In this document: piece by piece, positions 42,830 to 52,094 of the stretch | Numbering within the stretch: the stretch's first letter is position 1 | Layout of the letters: every line of letters starts with the position of its first letter | DNA from: Aradus depressus | Taxonomy: Eukaryota > Arthropoda > Insecta > Hemiptera > Aradidae | Assembly (NCBI GenBank): GCA_963662175.1 | Contig: OY759217.1 | Coordinates: 7,628,562-7,692,561 of the forward strand | DNA: 64,000 nucleotides | Direction: 5' to 3' | The notes under the pieces: model-generated | Database searches by the model: none | What the model saw: only the letters and a program-made list of their open reading frames with translations | Told to the model about the DNA's origin: nothing | Program-made: the position numbers and the translations under genes

Positions 42830-43010
42830 TGAACCTGAAGTAGGATACTGGAAACTATCAACAAGCAATGATTTGTGCCAATAACATTTTGTTAGTTGCG
42901 GGTAACCAGGATAGGCTTCAGAATGCAGTAGAGGAATGGAGGAAGGATTTCGTGTGCAAGGGAATGTTGATAATGTTACCAAGAGCAAGATGATGCAGAT
43001 ATGGAGAGCA
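42830..43010 (+). pseudogene. LINE reverse-transcriptase core with mutated YADD box
   Basis: Plus strand reads QQAMICANNILLVAGNQDRL then QNAVEEWRKDFVCKGM. After a frameshift it continues VTKSKMMQIWRAL. This aligns with YADDI.L.A.....LQ.AV.EW...L...GM..N..KSK.M of LINE reverse transcriptases. Both catalytic aspartates are Asn here (CANN), and the region is frameshifted, so it is inactive. Confidence 0.65.
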
Positions 43011-43132
43011 TTGAGGAGTAGGAATCACAGAGATCCTGAAAGTGGGCCGAGTAAGGCTCGATATGGGAGGATCGACCAGAAGGTCCTGAATAGAGCTACT
43101 TTACCAGAACCACCGAACTATCTGGAGAAAGG

Positions 43133-43375
43133 ATGGCAGCAAGAAGGCCTAGACTCAGAAAGCTGCACCGCACTCGAAAAGCACCTGACGACAGCGGAGA
43201 TGTGTTTCTTAAACTTATCTGGGATAATAAATTGTTGATTTTTTCTGGAATTTTTTTCATTGCAATAATTGTCTTCATAAACCCGAACCACGCGGTTGAT
43301 AATGGACCTTTTCCAAGAACACGACCAAGATGCAAAGTTTCTCCCCTCCGTCGGGGGCCTAATGTTGTTGAATAG
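43133..43375 (+). CDS. Hypothetical 80-codon frame, doubtful
   Basis: Basic start (MAARRPRLRKLHRTRKAPDD) and one hydrophobic segment (LLIFSGIFFIAIIVFI, about residues 36-51). It may be part of the LINE relic just upstream or chance. No family recognised. Confidence 0.15.
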   Translation: MAARRPRLRKLHRTRKAPDDSGDVFLKLIWDNKLLIFSGIFFIAIIVFINPNHAVDNGPFPRTRPRCKVSPLRRGPNVVE

Positions 43376-44125
43376 AGCGACTAGGGGGTTTGGGGCGGCG
43401 CCGCCTGGTTCTCTGGACTGAAACAGTCCCAGCCTTGGAGGTTGTGGTCGTCTGCAAGAACGGCCCTTCCTATACCCTCCCTATCAAGCCTTTATCCCTT
43501 TAAACTGCCTTTATAACTCGTAATAATTATCCCTTTAGAAATTTTTAATAGCGACAAATGCCTTATGAATTATTTTTTTCATTTTGGTTTGTTGCAAATG
43601 TATTGTTGTTTCTTGCTATTCTCTAATACGTTTTTTTTACTATGTATTAGCCTGACAATATAGTTCGTTGTGTTAGCCACTCATGACCCTTCGCCCTTGA
43701 AAAAAAAAGGAAGATGCAGTCTATTTGTGAGAAGTAGCAACGTCATCAATAAAAAAGCTATGAATTGGAAATTCAAAATCTGTTTCGAGAAACTGCTCAT
43801 AATAATTATGTACAACAATTAATTATTACGATGTATTAATTATATATACATATATATTTACCTCCTTTTTATTGATTGCGTCATGACTTCTTGCAGGTAG
43901 ACTTTGCATTTTGACTGTGTCTATGCAGAAGGCCATTGTTAACCGCATGGTTCAGATTTATAAAGACTCAATTATTCCAATGAAGCAGACACTTCTATCC
44001 TTGATATTGCTGGAGAAAAGAAATATTTCACTTTGTTTAATATAGAAAAGATCTGGTAGAGAATATTAATAAGAGAGAAAATAATTGACAGGGAGGGTTG
44101 GGCGGCCAACTGTGAGCCCTCAACT
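43376..44125. other. Unassigned region
   Basis: A GC-rich patch (43390-43480) could be a LINE 3' UTR. The rest is AT-rich. Confidence 0.3.
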
Positions 44126-44131
44126 CTAATA

Positions 44132-44713
44132 AGTAGAGCGTCGATTATCCCAACTTCAGTTATCCGAACGTTCAATTATCCAAACTGGCTTCGCAAATAA
44201 TGCCAGTATGAAACGAATTTGAGAGAGGAGTGGTCAGTGATTTGTACAAAAGTGGTTGGGATAAGAAAATCCTATTATGCCTGTATCACATATTTTTTTG
44301 AGCAATCGATATCTATGTAAACATAGTTTTATAGCAATCGCAATAAATCCAATGAAATATGTAGTCATATTTTTGTGGAGCCTCTTCTTCTGGAGGCCAC
44401 CGCAGGGTGGTTGTGTCGCCCGTAGTGCGAATCTCGAGGGACTTGGAATGGCGATTCTGTGCTCTCTGGGCAGCGTTATGTCCCAGGCTTGCGAGGGTGT
44501 GGACTGCAGCTCACTTATACACAGCCTTACTGTTTCAATCATCTGAAATGCCTAATGCCTGCCCAGGGAACCCCGAGGGAGTTTCTTTGCAAAGTATTTT
44601 TCTTATAAATATATTTTTCTTTCCTTTTTTTCATTGGATGTTCGATTATATGAACTTTTGATTATCGAAACTACCTATGTCCCCAATTAGTTCGGTTAAT
44701 CGACGCTCTACTG
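44132..44713. mobile_element. pogo-like MITE with nested family D
   Basis: Ends AGTAGAGCGTCGATTATCCC (44132) and TTAATCGACGCTCTACTG (to 44713), with TA outside each (44130-44131, 44714-44715). Sequence similar to family D (44200-44290) lies inside. Confidence 0.65.
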
Positions 44714-44715
44714 TA

Positions 44716-45355
44716 CCTCTCTGTCCTCATTTTTTTTGTTTAATTCTTTATTTTTGATTACCTAATTTACTTATGATCGTTCGGTTCACATTCGAAGCCC
44801 CATCATTTACCCGACATACGAGGACGAGCGAATACATGCATTGCAGACATTTCTATCGATTCAACACTATACTAACAGTCTATGTCGATCATTGGACACA
44901 CTGTTCGTATGTCAATGAGTCAGTTGTTAGTGTTTTCTATTCTGGATGAAGTTAAACCAGCTGCAACGTGGTTATATTCACAGTTAACCGCCAAACCTTT
45001 CCTCATTTCAGGATAAACAATATTGAACAGTACATATACAATGACGACAAATACAAGAGAGAGAACAGCTGTTATGATCATGAATTTGTGGGCTGTTAGA
45101 TACCTGGAGAGGATTTTCGAAGTCTGAATACCAAAATATATGCCCTGTTAGCCGAATCGTAAAAATTTCTTATTACGTAACTAACGATATCATGCATGAA
45201 GATCTCAAAATTTCCACAATTCAAGAATTTAATCTACTCAGATTCCTAATCTCTGCATGGTGGAATACTGGAGATTAAAGTGTTATCCATGTGTTATCGT
45301 GGCATCGACTATATGGGCTATCTGTAGTTTGCCATTCTATTCTAAGCAACCAAGG
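44716..45355. other. Unassigned region
   Basis: No domain or family recognised. Confidence 0.3.
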
Positions 45356-45365
45356 GAAGTCGGAA

Positions 45366-45490
45366 TTAGGGATGAACATCGGAATCCATGTTTGTCATCA
45401 GATATTACATCGATGTAAACCATCGATAGTCTGAAATCATCGACATTATTTCATCGTTGATTCAAACATCGATTCAATTTCTATATTGTG
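45366..45490 (+). repeat. hAT-like terminal region
   Basis: TTAGGGATGAACATCGGAAT followed by repeated CATCGAT motifs resembles ends of insect hAT MITEs. No opposite end found, so this is tentative. Confidence 0.3.
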
Positions 45491-45659
45491 ACGTCTGGAG
45501 TGTATAAAGTGAAAAAATCAAATAATATTATACAGTTTTCTTTTTTTCTCTGTAATATCAATGTCAGATGTCATCTGTTTTCTCTTAAACTTTATCTTGA
45601 CTACGTCACGCACGTCATCCCATATGCTTATGGTTTATAATATAACACCGATTGTATAT

Positions 45660-45805
45660 ACTTAATAAGCCCGCACGGGCACCATGGCCCCCATATGAAT
45701 GTTATTATTTGCTAATGAAATAGTGATTGACTCAATTGTAAAATTCTAAAGGGTTTTCCCTTTAAACCCCTTCAAACAATAAAAACTATTATTATTAAGT
45801 CTTGA
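45660..45805 (+). repeat. Family E tail
   Basis: GCCCGCACGGGCACCATGGC, GATTGACTCAATTGTA and CTTTAAACCCCTTCAAACAATAAAAA, then (ATT)n. The same tail lies at 51535-51600. The first block also occurs in SINE2 heads, so this may be a SINE2 3' end. Confidence 0.45.
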
Positions 45806-45837
45806 GATGACATTTTAGTTGTTTTGCGAACATTTAT

Positions 45838-45950
45838 GACTCCTGGAGAGAATTTTTATCCATGAAATAAAACTATTGCCCTACGGGATTCGAATCCGTG
45901 CCCGAGGTGGGTCTTTGCAACAACTCCAGCCCAAATGGCCCCATTTGAGC
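45838..45950 (-). repeat. SINE2 copy
   Basis: Reversed CGGATTCGAATCCCGTAGGG with a TTTTAT / ATAAAA stem beside it. Confidence 0.6.
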
Positions 45951-46084
45951 TGGAAAAATGTATTTTTTTTTTTAATTTTTGCTCCGACTATGGTTGTATG
46001 AACCAAGCCGGGAGTGAGTCCTGTCTGTGAGTCCGGGATGTGATGTATACTGGAGGCTGGTTTTACAAAAGTCACAAAGGAGAT

Positions 46085-46480
46085 AGATGGCCATTGTTCC
46101 AATTAGGATAGACTGGAGGATGTGGATATAGCAGTGGGTGAATTGATAGAATCATGTGATGTGATGTGGCCTCCTGGTTGAAGACAATGGAGCCAGCTAA
46201 GCAGGGGAACATGTGATAACGTTCTGCCAAGCACACTACCCCCCCTCCCCCCTCCCTCCACAGCAGTTCACTGATAACCACCCCTTCCCATAACCACTCC
46301 TATTACAGCTTCCATTGTGTCTCACCTTCTCCCTCTTGTTTCACTCAAAGAAATCTGCTCATCCTTTCATATATATAATATATATTGTAACGGTTTGTAA
46401 TAGGGGGTTAAGAATTTAAAAAATCTATAATAATTAAACAATTTTAAAAAGTAAAATCTTGTAATAAAGAAAAAAATTGT
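46085..46480. other. Unassigned region
   Basis: C-rich around 46240-46262. No domain. Confidence 0.3.
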
Positions 46481-46650
46481 GATGTGGCCATAACAGGACT
46501 TTCTTCTAGCAACCACTGGCATTACTGGGACTGGGTACAAGAATATCTACTCTCGAGATAACGCTGTACAAAGAGACAAAATGAAATGATTTTGAGAAGA
46601 GGAGTGAGAGAGAGTGAGTGATCTGTAAGCGTGTTTTTTGAAGCAATTTT
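46480..46650 (-). repeat. Family D copy
   Basis: GATGTGGCCATAACAGGACT and CTGGCATTACTGGGACTGGG at one end, AGAGTGAGTGATCTGTAAGC at the other. Confidence 0.45.
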
Positions 46651-47125
46651 TTTAATTTTCTGGCTTACATTTCTGTTGAGAGAGAAGCTCATACTGCATG
46701 CGGCAGACACAGATGCAACATGGGTGCATAATGATTGCAAATTTCCATGTGAGGCTCCCAATTAGCGGCTGGCTCTGCTGTGTCCACCTCTAAAGAACGT
46801 TCCCACTGGTGGTACTTCATGTAGATGTTGCCAACTCGGGCAAACTACCATCACATGATCTCCGGACCACATACCCCCCACCCTCCAATCTGTCACACCC
46901 TAATCTCATTTTAACCATCTCAAATCCCCAGTTTTTATCTGAACTCAGTGGATACCTGATGGCATTTTTATATTTATTTTTTTTTCTTTTAAAGAAAAGG
47001 GTAGTAATCATAAAAAAACTCAGATAAAGTAAATTGTAATTTGTTTTCTGATAAATATATTGCTTTAACAGTCCAGAGGCAGAGGGATGGTTGGTCAGGA
47101 CACCCTCGGTCCTTCAGTGCACTGG
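46651..47125. other. Unassigned region
   Basis: No gene supported. Confidence 0.3.
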
Positions 47126-47129
47126 GGAA

Positions 47130-47205
47130 GCAACCTCAATCAAAAATTCGATATTGAGTTTTCAACGAAATTTCATGTTTTCCGAACCCCGGAATTTAAA
47201 AAAGA
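47130..47205 (+). repeat. Family B 5' scrap
   Basis: ATCAAAAATTCGATATTGAG, TTTCATGTTTTCCGAACCCC. Confidence 0.5.
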
Positions 47206-47389
47206 AAACCCGTGTCAGTTCAATTAGTATTCTCATAGTTATTTGTAAACTTGTAAACATGCGTCACTAGGTTCACTGGAAAACGAGAAAGGGGTGACAT
47301 TCTTAGTAGCAATATTTTTAATATAACAATATTTTATTTTTTGGTAACATTGATGCAATTAATAACTAAAATAAGATACATAATATATA

Positions 47390-47850
47390 AATAAATCGGA
47401 AGAAAAGTGGGACCACTTTATATCGGGGCCTAAATGCATTTTACAAGATATCGCTACGTTTATGACCAAATCAAAAATCGTTTCAAGTAAAAGTTGTAGA
47501 AAAAACTGGAATACAATTTTTTATTTACAGGTCGTTTGGTTTTCGAGATATATGTCGAAAACCGTCCTGAAATGTCGTTTTGAATCACATATTTTTAGAC
47601 GTTTCCTTGATTTACCCGACAATGGTTAGTCCTATCGAAAAGTAGGTAATTACCCAAAATGTTTCTTATAAAATTTCCAATCGCTAATAAGTCTTCAAAT
47701 TTCAGATAGGATGACGACCAAAGTTGTAGCTTCTCAAATAATGAATAAATAAATTTTCGTAGCATTATTTCAAAATAATGTTTAAAATGTGACTTGTAAC
47801 AAGAATTATTAAATATATTTTTATTATTGGTAGTTTTCATGATATATATG
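47390..47850 (+). repeat. Family C, 3' two thirds
   Basis: AAAAGTGGGACCACTTTATA, CCGTCCTGAAATGTCGTTTT, AATGGTTAGTCCTATCGAAA and TAGCTTCTCAAATAATGAAT. Confidence 0.65.
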
Positions 47851-47864
47851 TAAGAGAATAGTGC

Positions 47865-48090
47865 AGGAAGAATTTGAAGGGAAGGCCTGCTCAGGGCTTC
47901 CATAGTGGCAGCTAACATCGGTCCAGGTTGGTTAACATCGAGAGAGACGAGTGAGCAATACAGCGTTCGCTCCGATTTCGATGCTGTTTGGTCTATAAAT
48001 GGTACACGACACTGGTACATAGGACACTTTGCCCCAGGACTGGGAGAAGGCCAGAACCTAATAATAATAAAAAATAAAATAAAAAAATGA
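47865..48090 (+). repeat. Retroposon 3' end with A-rich tail
   Basis: A GC-richer body (TAACATCGGTCCAGGTTGG to GGGAGAAGGCCAGAACC) ends in TAATAATAATAAAAAATAAA. It looks like a LINE or SINE 3' end; only one copy is seen. Confidence 0.4.
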
Positions 48091-48479
48091 ATCAAAAGTT
48101 TCTAGAATTCTTTGTTGATTCACCCCAAAAATATGTTGGCTTAGCTGTAGAAAAAAAGGTATGGTGAGAAAAAAAGAATAATTTAGGAACAAATGATTGG
48201 CATCCAATTTAGTGTAAAATTGTGTGGGGGCGGAGTAATAAGGGGGAGTGGTAAACGGTAAAGACAGTTGAGGGCAAAAGGTAATATGAAACAGGGGGTG
48301 GGGAGAGGGGCGGGTGAAAAATTAGCTTGGAAATAAAGTAAGCAAGTGATGGAGTGTTGCAGAGCGAGGCTCATCAAGGGCGGTGCTGCCGTCTGGCGGC
48401 GGTGAGGCAAATGTAAAACAGAGAGAGAAGTCACGTGACGTGACCTAATATCATCGGTTTGGGTACTTTGTCAGGGTAG

Positions 48480-48545
48480 ATGCCAATAATGTACGGCACG
48501 TCCCTTCCTTGGGACTCGAACCCCCGCTGCCTTATCTTGGCACCA
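48480..48545 (-). repeat. tRNA-like segment (possible SINE)
   Basis: Reversed GGGGGTTCGAGTCCCAAGGA contains a perfect B-box-like GGTTCGAGTCC. No cloverleaf could be completed. Confidence 0.35.
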
Positions 48546-49300
48546 TGTCTTCCTCCTTCCCTCCTTTAGCGTCCTATCTCTCGCTGCATCTCCCTCTTCA
48601 TTGTCCTGATAGGTAGGTCTGCCTCCGCTGCAGGATGTGGTCTCTCTTGGCAGATAGGCAGATCAAACAATGACACCTCATTGTATCACTGTCAAGTCCA
48701 TTATAACCTTAGCAAACCTTTGTGATATTTGGTCCTTATGAATAGTTAGCTATATTCAGATTTTCAACAGATGATACCCATATCATCCTCCTTATATTTT
48801 CTGAGAATTGCGTCGCCCTCTTCACTCTACATTACATTCTAAATTACACCTCTGGGAATGGAGCCAAATATGATGTCAGACAACGTGACACATATGATAA
48901 ATAAGTCATACGGAAAATATCTGACAATATATTTTCTATTTATACTACAATTAGTTTGGGCAATTTGCCATTCTCAGGTAGTGAATTTCAACATACATAA
49001 AACAACAAATATTTTTCAAGAAAACATTAGAATTTACGGATTGTTACAGTTCAAGTCAATCATTTAACAATTAATAAATTATGTATGATAAATATGATAA
49101 ACAAGTTAGGTGATAAAATAGACAGTGACAGTACATAAAAATTAGATTATATATATATATAACATATGCGTTCTCCCTCAAAAAAAAACTTATAATATGT
49201 ATGACACTGTGATAATTGATTTTTGTCTTGACTGTTTTTTTTTTTTTTTGGCGTACATATGTAAGTACGATGATGCATATTAGCCATGGCTCTTATTATT
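48546..49300. other. Unassigned region
   Basis: Frame 48858-49067 is not recognised. Confidence 0.3.
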
Positions 49301-49314
49301 GGTGTTTTACCTAA

Positions 49315-49460
49315 TTATTTACGACACCCATGGCCCTGGGAGTAAGTTTTACCTACGAATTAAAACTCACTCCCGGACGGGATTCGAACCCGCAAACCAT
49401 GGTGAGACCATGCGACCAAAGCCCTACGCTCTAGCCCGCACAGTCACCATGGCTCCTGTC
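49315..49460 (-). repeat. SINE2, best head
   Basis: Reversed it runs GAGCCATGGTGACTGTGCGG, GCTAGAGCGTAGGGCTTTGG, GCGGGTTCGAATCCCGTCC. Next comes a strong hairpin, CCGGGAGTGAGTTTTA against TAAAACTTACTCCCAGG. Confidence 0.75.
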
Positions 49461-49539
49461 TTCACTGTTAACACTACATGATGTGTCTTGTTTCATGTCT
49501 ATCCCTCTACTGATGTGATGTCTAGATGTACCATATGGC

Positions 49540-49915
49540 ATTTGTTGCGTCGACTGTCTTTTGTTGCGTCGACTGTCTTTTGTTGCGTCGACTGTCTTTT
49601 GTTGCGTCGACTGTCTTTTGTTGCGTCGACTGTCTTTTGTTGCGTCGACTGTCTTTTGTTGCGTCGACTGTCTTTTGTTGCGTCGACCGTCTTTTGTTGC
49701 TTCGACCGTCTTTTGTTGCTTCGACTGTCTTTTGTTGCGTCGACTGTCTTTTGTTGCGTCGACTGTCTTTTGTTGCGTCGACTGTCTTTTGTTGCGTCGA
49801 CTGTCTTTTGTTGCGTCGACTGTCTTTTGTTGCGTCGACTGTCTTTTGTTGCGTCAACCGTCTTTTGTTGCTTCGACCGTCTTTTGTTGCGTCGACTGTC
49901 TTTTGTTCGTTTTCA
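49540..49915 (+). repeat. 19-bp minisatellite, about 20 copies
   Basis: Unit GTCGACTGTCTTTTGTTGC with few changes (GACCGTC, GCTTCGAC). Each unit has a SalI site unless mutated. 19 is 1 modulo 3 and the unit has no stop in any plus frame, so all three plus frames stay open for about 130-145 codons as an artefact. One minus frame is open as well. Confidence 0.95.
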
Positions 49916-49919
49916 CTTT

Positions 49920-50383
49920 TAATAAAAGCGAAACTGAACCTTTAATTTGTATTTTTATATTTATAATTAATTAAATTTATTAATGCCTTAACAGCTGTTT
50001 TTATTTAAAAAATCCTAAAATACCAGAGGTTTTTATTTTTTAAAAATCATCATTTTAGCGAATCTCTTCTTTAAAAAATAATAATTTATTATTTTCTATT
50101 ATTTAATCAGCGCTCTGAAACTTTGTTAATGAATAATGTACTTCAACGTCCATATTACATTGATATTCAATACCTACATCCCCACTCCATATTTACTCTC
50201 TTTGTTACACTATTATTATTATTAATTTGTAATTACTTATTTTATTTATTTATTTTTTTTTTCTCTTAATCAATATTATTACTTTTGTTTATTTCTCTGT
50301 TCTAAATTCGTATTAATTTCATTTATCCATTTTGCACTTTATTCTTTATAGCTTTGTACCTATTTAACAAAGTTAATATAATG
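49920..50383. other. AT-rich spacer
   Basis: No element recognised. Confidence 0.35.
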
Positions 50384-50681
50384 TTCCCGACCGAGGCCCT
50401 TAGTTTATTTTATCTGGGAGGTAAAATAAACTTAAGCACGCCGTCCTTCGGATGGGACGTTAAGCGATGGTCCCGAGCCTGTACGATGTCAGGTACTCGT
50501 TAAAGACCCCTACCCTAGATGAATAAAAATTTAGGGTAGGCAAAATTTAGGACTCCCACAGTAGAGTCGGGCTCATGTCCACCAGAGTGACGATAGAGCG
50601 CTCTGGTAGTAGGCGATATGACCTCGTAGTTAAAGCCCGGGCATGAGTCATAAAACCTAACCTAACCCCTAATATAATGTT
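50384..50681 (+). mobile_element. SINE1, head-truncated, with 12-bp target duplication
   Basis: The body starts CCCGACCGAGGCCC at 50396 and ends TAAAACCTAACCTAACCCC. TAATATAATGTT flanks it at 50384-50395 and 50670-50681. The hairpin arms AGTTTATTTTA/TAAAATAAACT are intact. It is one of the least-diverged copies. Confidence 0.85.
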
Positions 50682-50691
50682 TCCGTTTATG

Positions 50692-50790
50692 TAATTATTC
50701 TATAGTGTTGTGCAAAGGTTTATATAATATATGAAGGAACCTTTGCACAACACTATAGAATAATGACATATTATGTCATTATTGTTCAGC
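50692..50790. repeat. 24-bp-arm hairpin
   Basis: TTATTCTATAGTGTTGTGCA (and AAGG) pairs with its reverse complement at about 50742-50765. The loop of about 26 nt is AT-rich. TGACATATTATGTCA adjoins it. Confidence 0.75.
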
Positions 50791-50941
50791 TGATCAATCT
50801 CTAATTTTTTTTTTTTTTTTTTTTGACGAGAGACTTTTGACACGGTGACTTTTCTGAAAATATCGCCGTGACATTGAGGTATTCACACGGTGAGGCGACT
50901 GTCACGGTGACTTTAAAGAAAATCTTGAGACCAGTCTAAAA

Positions 50942-51235
50942 ATGGATGTCGTCGAGGTTGCAGCTATTTGTGGTCTGGTTATAAGAAATCGTAAAAAGAA
51001 TGGAAAAAAAATACTAGGTCCATCCAATTTTCTGTGAACGATTTTTAAAAGGTAAATTTTATACTTTGCACGAGAAATTGAAGGGATATCCCAATAAATT
51101 TTTTGGATATTATAGAATGAGTTTGGAAAGCTTTGACAGTTTGCTGAATCTGTTGACCCCTGCCATATGTCTTCAAGATACAAACATGCGACAGTCTATT
51201 CCACCCTGCCCGTTTTTCTATTTCTTCAATTAATA
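50942..51235 (+). pseudogene. Harbinger transposase N-terminus
   Basis: Starts MDVVEVAAICGLVIRNRKKN. After a frameshift it reads VHPILCERFLKGKFYTLHEK, LKGYPNKFFGYYRMSLESFD and SLLNLLTPAICLQDTNMRQS IPP. These match HARBI1-like transposases: VHP...R...G.F.TL, F.YFRM...FD.LL and DT.MR..I. The DDE domain is absent. Confidence 0.8.
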
Positions 51236-51281
51236 CCTCGTTTTGTATATCTTCTTCACATACACTGAAGTTTTTTTCCAA
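51205..51281 (-). pseudogene. MADF-domain protein first helix
   Basis: Reversed frame: EKNFSVCEEDIQNEVLIEEI then EKR, after which it reads transposase antisense. The LI.EIEKR pattern opens many MADF domains. Short, so supported mainly by position. Confidence 0.5.
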
Positions 51282-51534
51282 ACAACAGAAAACAATATAA
51301 CCAAATTACAACCTTCCTTGGTGACAACTGTCACTTTGCATGTGAACAGGACGGGAGTGACTTTTTTGTTACGTCGAGTCACCTGCTCAAGGTGACTTGT
51401 CAGCACAACAAAGTCACTCGGCTGTCACGTCGCCTCGTGTGTACACCACCATTAGGCTTCAATACTCAAGGTGGAGAGTGACAAAATGTTGCGTGACAAA
51501 AGTCACTCGTGTGAATGGGGCTTAAATGTAATGG

Positions 51535-51600
51535 TCACTGATTCAATTGTATAGGAGTGATCCCTTTAAACAATAAAAATTATTATTATTATTAACAGTA
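51535..51600 (+). repeat. Family E tail
   Basis: ACTGATTCAATTGTATAGGA, CCCTTTAAACAATAAAAATT and (ATT)n, as at 45.7 kb. Confidence 0.5.
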
Positions 51601-52090
51601 TTTTAATATTTATTATGTGTGTACTTTTTATACATCACATTATTTCCCCTACTGGAAATAATTGTAAAACCTCCCACTAATCTCGGTATTTCCTTTGTCT
51701 GATCTGGGTTGCGGTTGTGGATGCTGGATCCACGTATCCATCGGGAACCCTTCAAATCATTCGGGGGAATAAACAAAAGCTACAATTTATTGTTTAAAGC
51801 GAAAAAAAAAAAAAAAAAAAAATTGTTTAGTTGGCTATCCTGTGTGGCAAGGAACCAAAAAAACTCTCTTACTTTGAAGCTGTCTTTCAAAAAAAAAAAA
51901 AATCGGGAGTTAAAAATACTATCCTTATTTGGAAATAAAAGGGACTGGTGGCTTAATTTGGAAACTTTTCTCAAAGGGAGAGAAAGCATGGAGAAAGTTT
52001 GTTGAATATCACTGACCAATACCAGCATTGTGTTGATCTCTATCAGACATTCAGGCTAAATGTTTGCTAAATCCGACTAACTCCTGTCTT
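51601..52090. other. Unassigned region with A-runs
   Basis: A-runs at 51802-51822 and 51890-51902. No gene. Confidence 0.35.
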
Positions 52091-52094
52091 TCAT

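Larger units (their letters stand above)
50824..51523. mobile_element. PIF/Harbinger relic, third copy
   Basis: Right end, read inwards: GCCCCATTCACACGAGTGAC then TTTTGTCACGC. The left end keeps GACGAGAGACTTTTGACAC after a T-run, so the very tip is lost. Inner ATTCACACGGTGAGGCGACT (50881) is mirrored near 51420-51450. Between them, transposase and MADF fragments face each other. Confidence 0.7.

Noticed and set aside
47595..48095. 166-codon minus-strand frame as a host gene
   Set aside because: It spans the end of a family C copy and a retroposon 3' end; its residues are translated repeat antisense.
49540..49915. CRISPR array or repetitive protein gene
   Set aside because: Head-to-tail 19-bp units with no unique spacers. 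Open frames follow from unit length and lack of stops.
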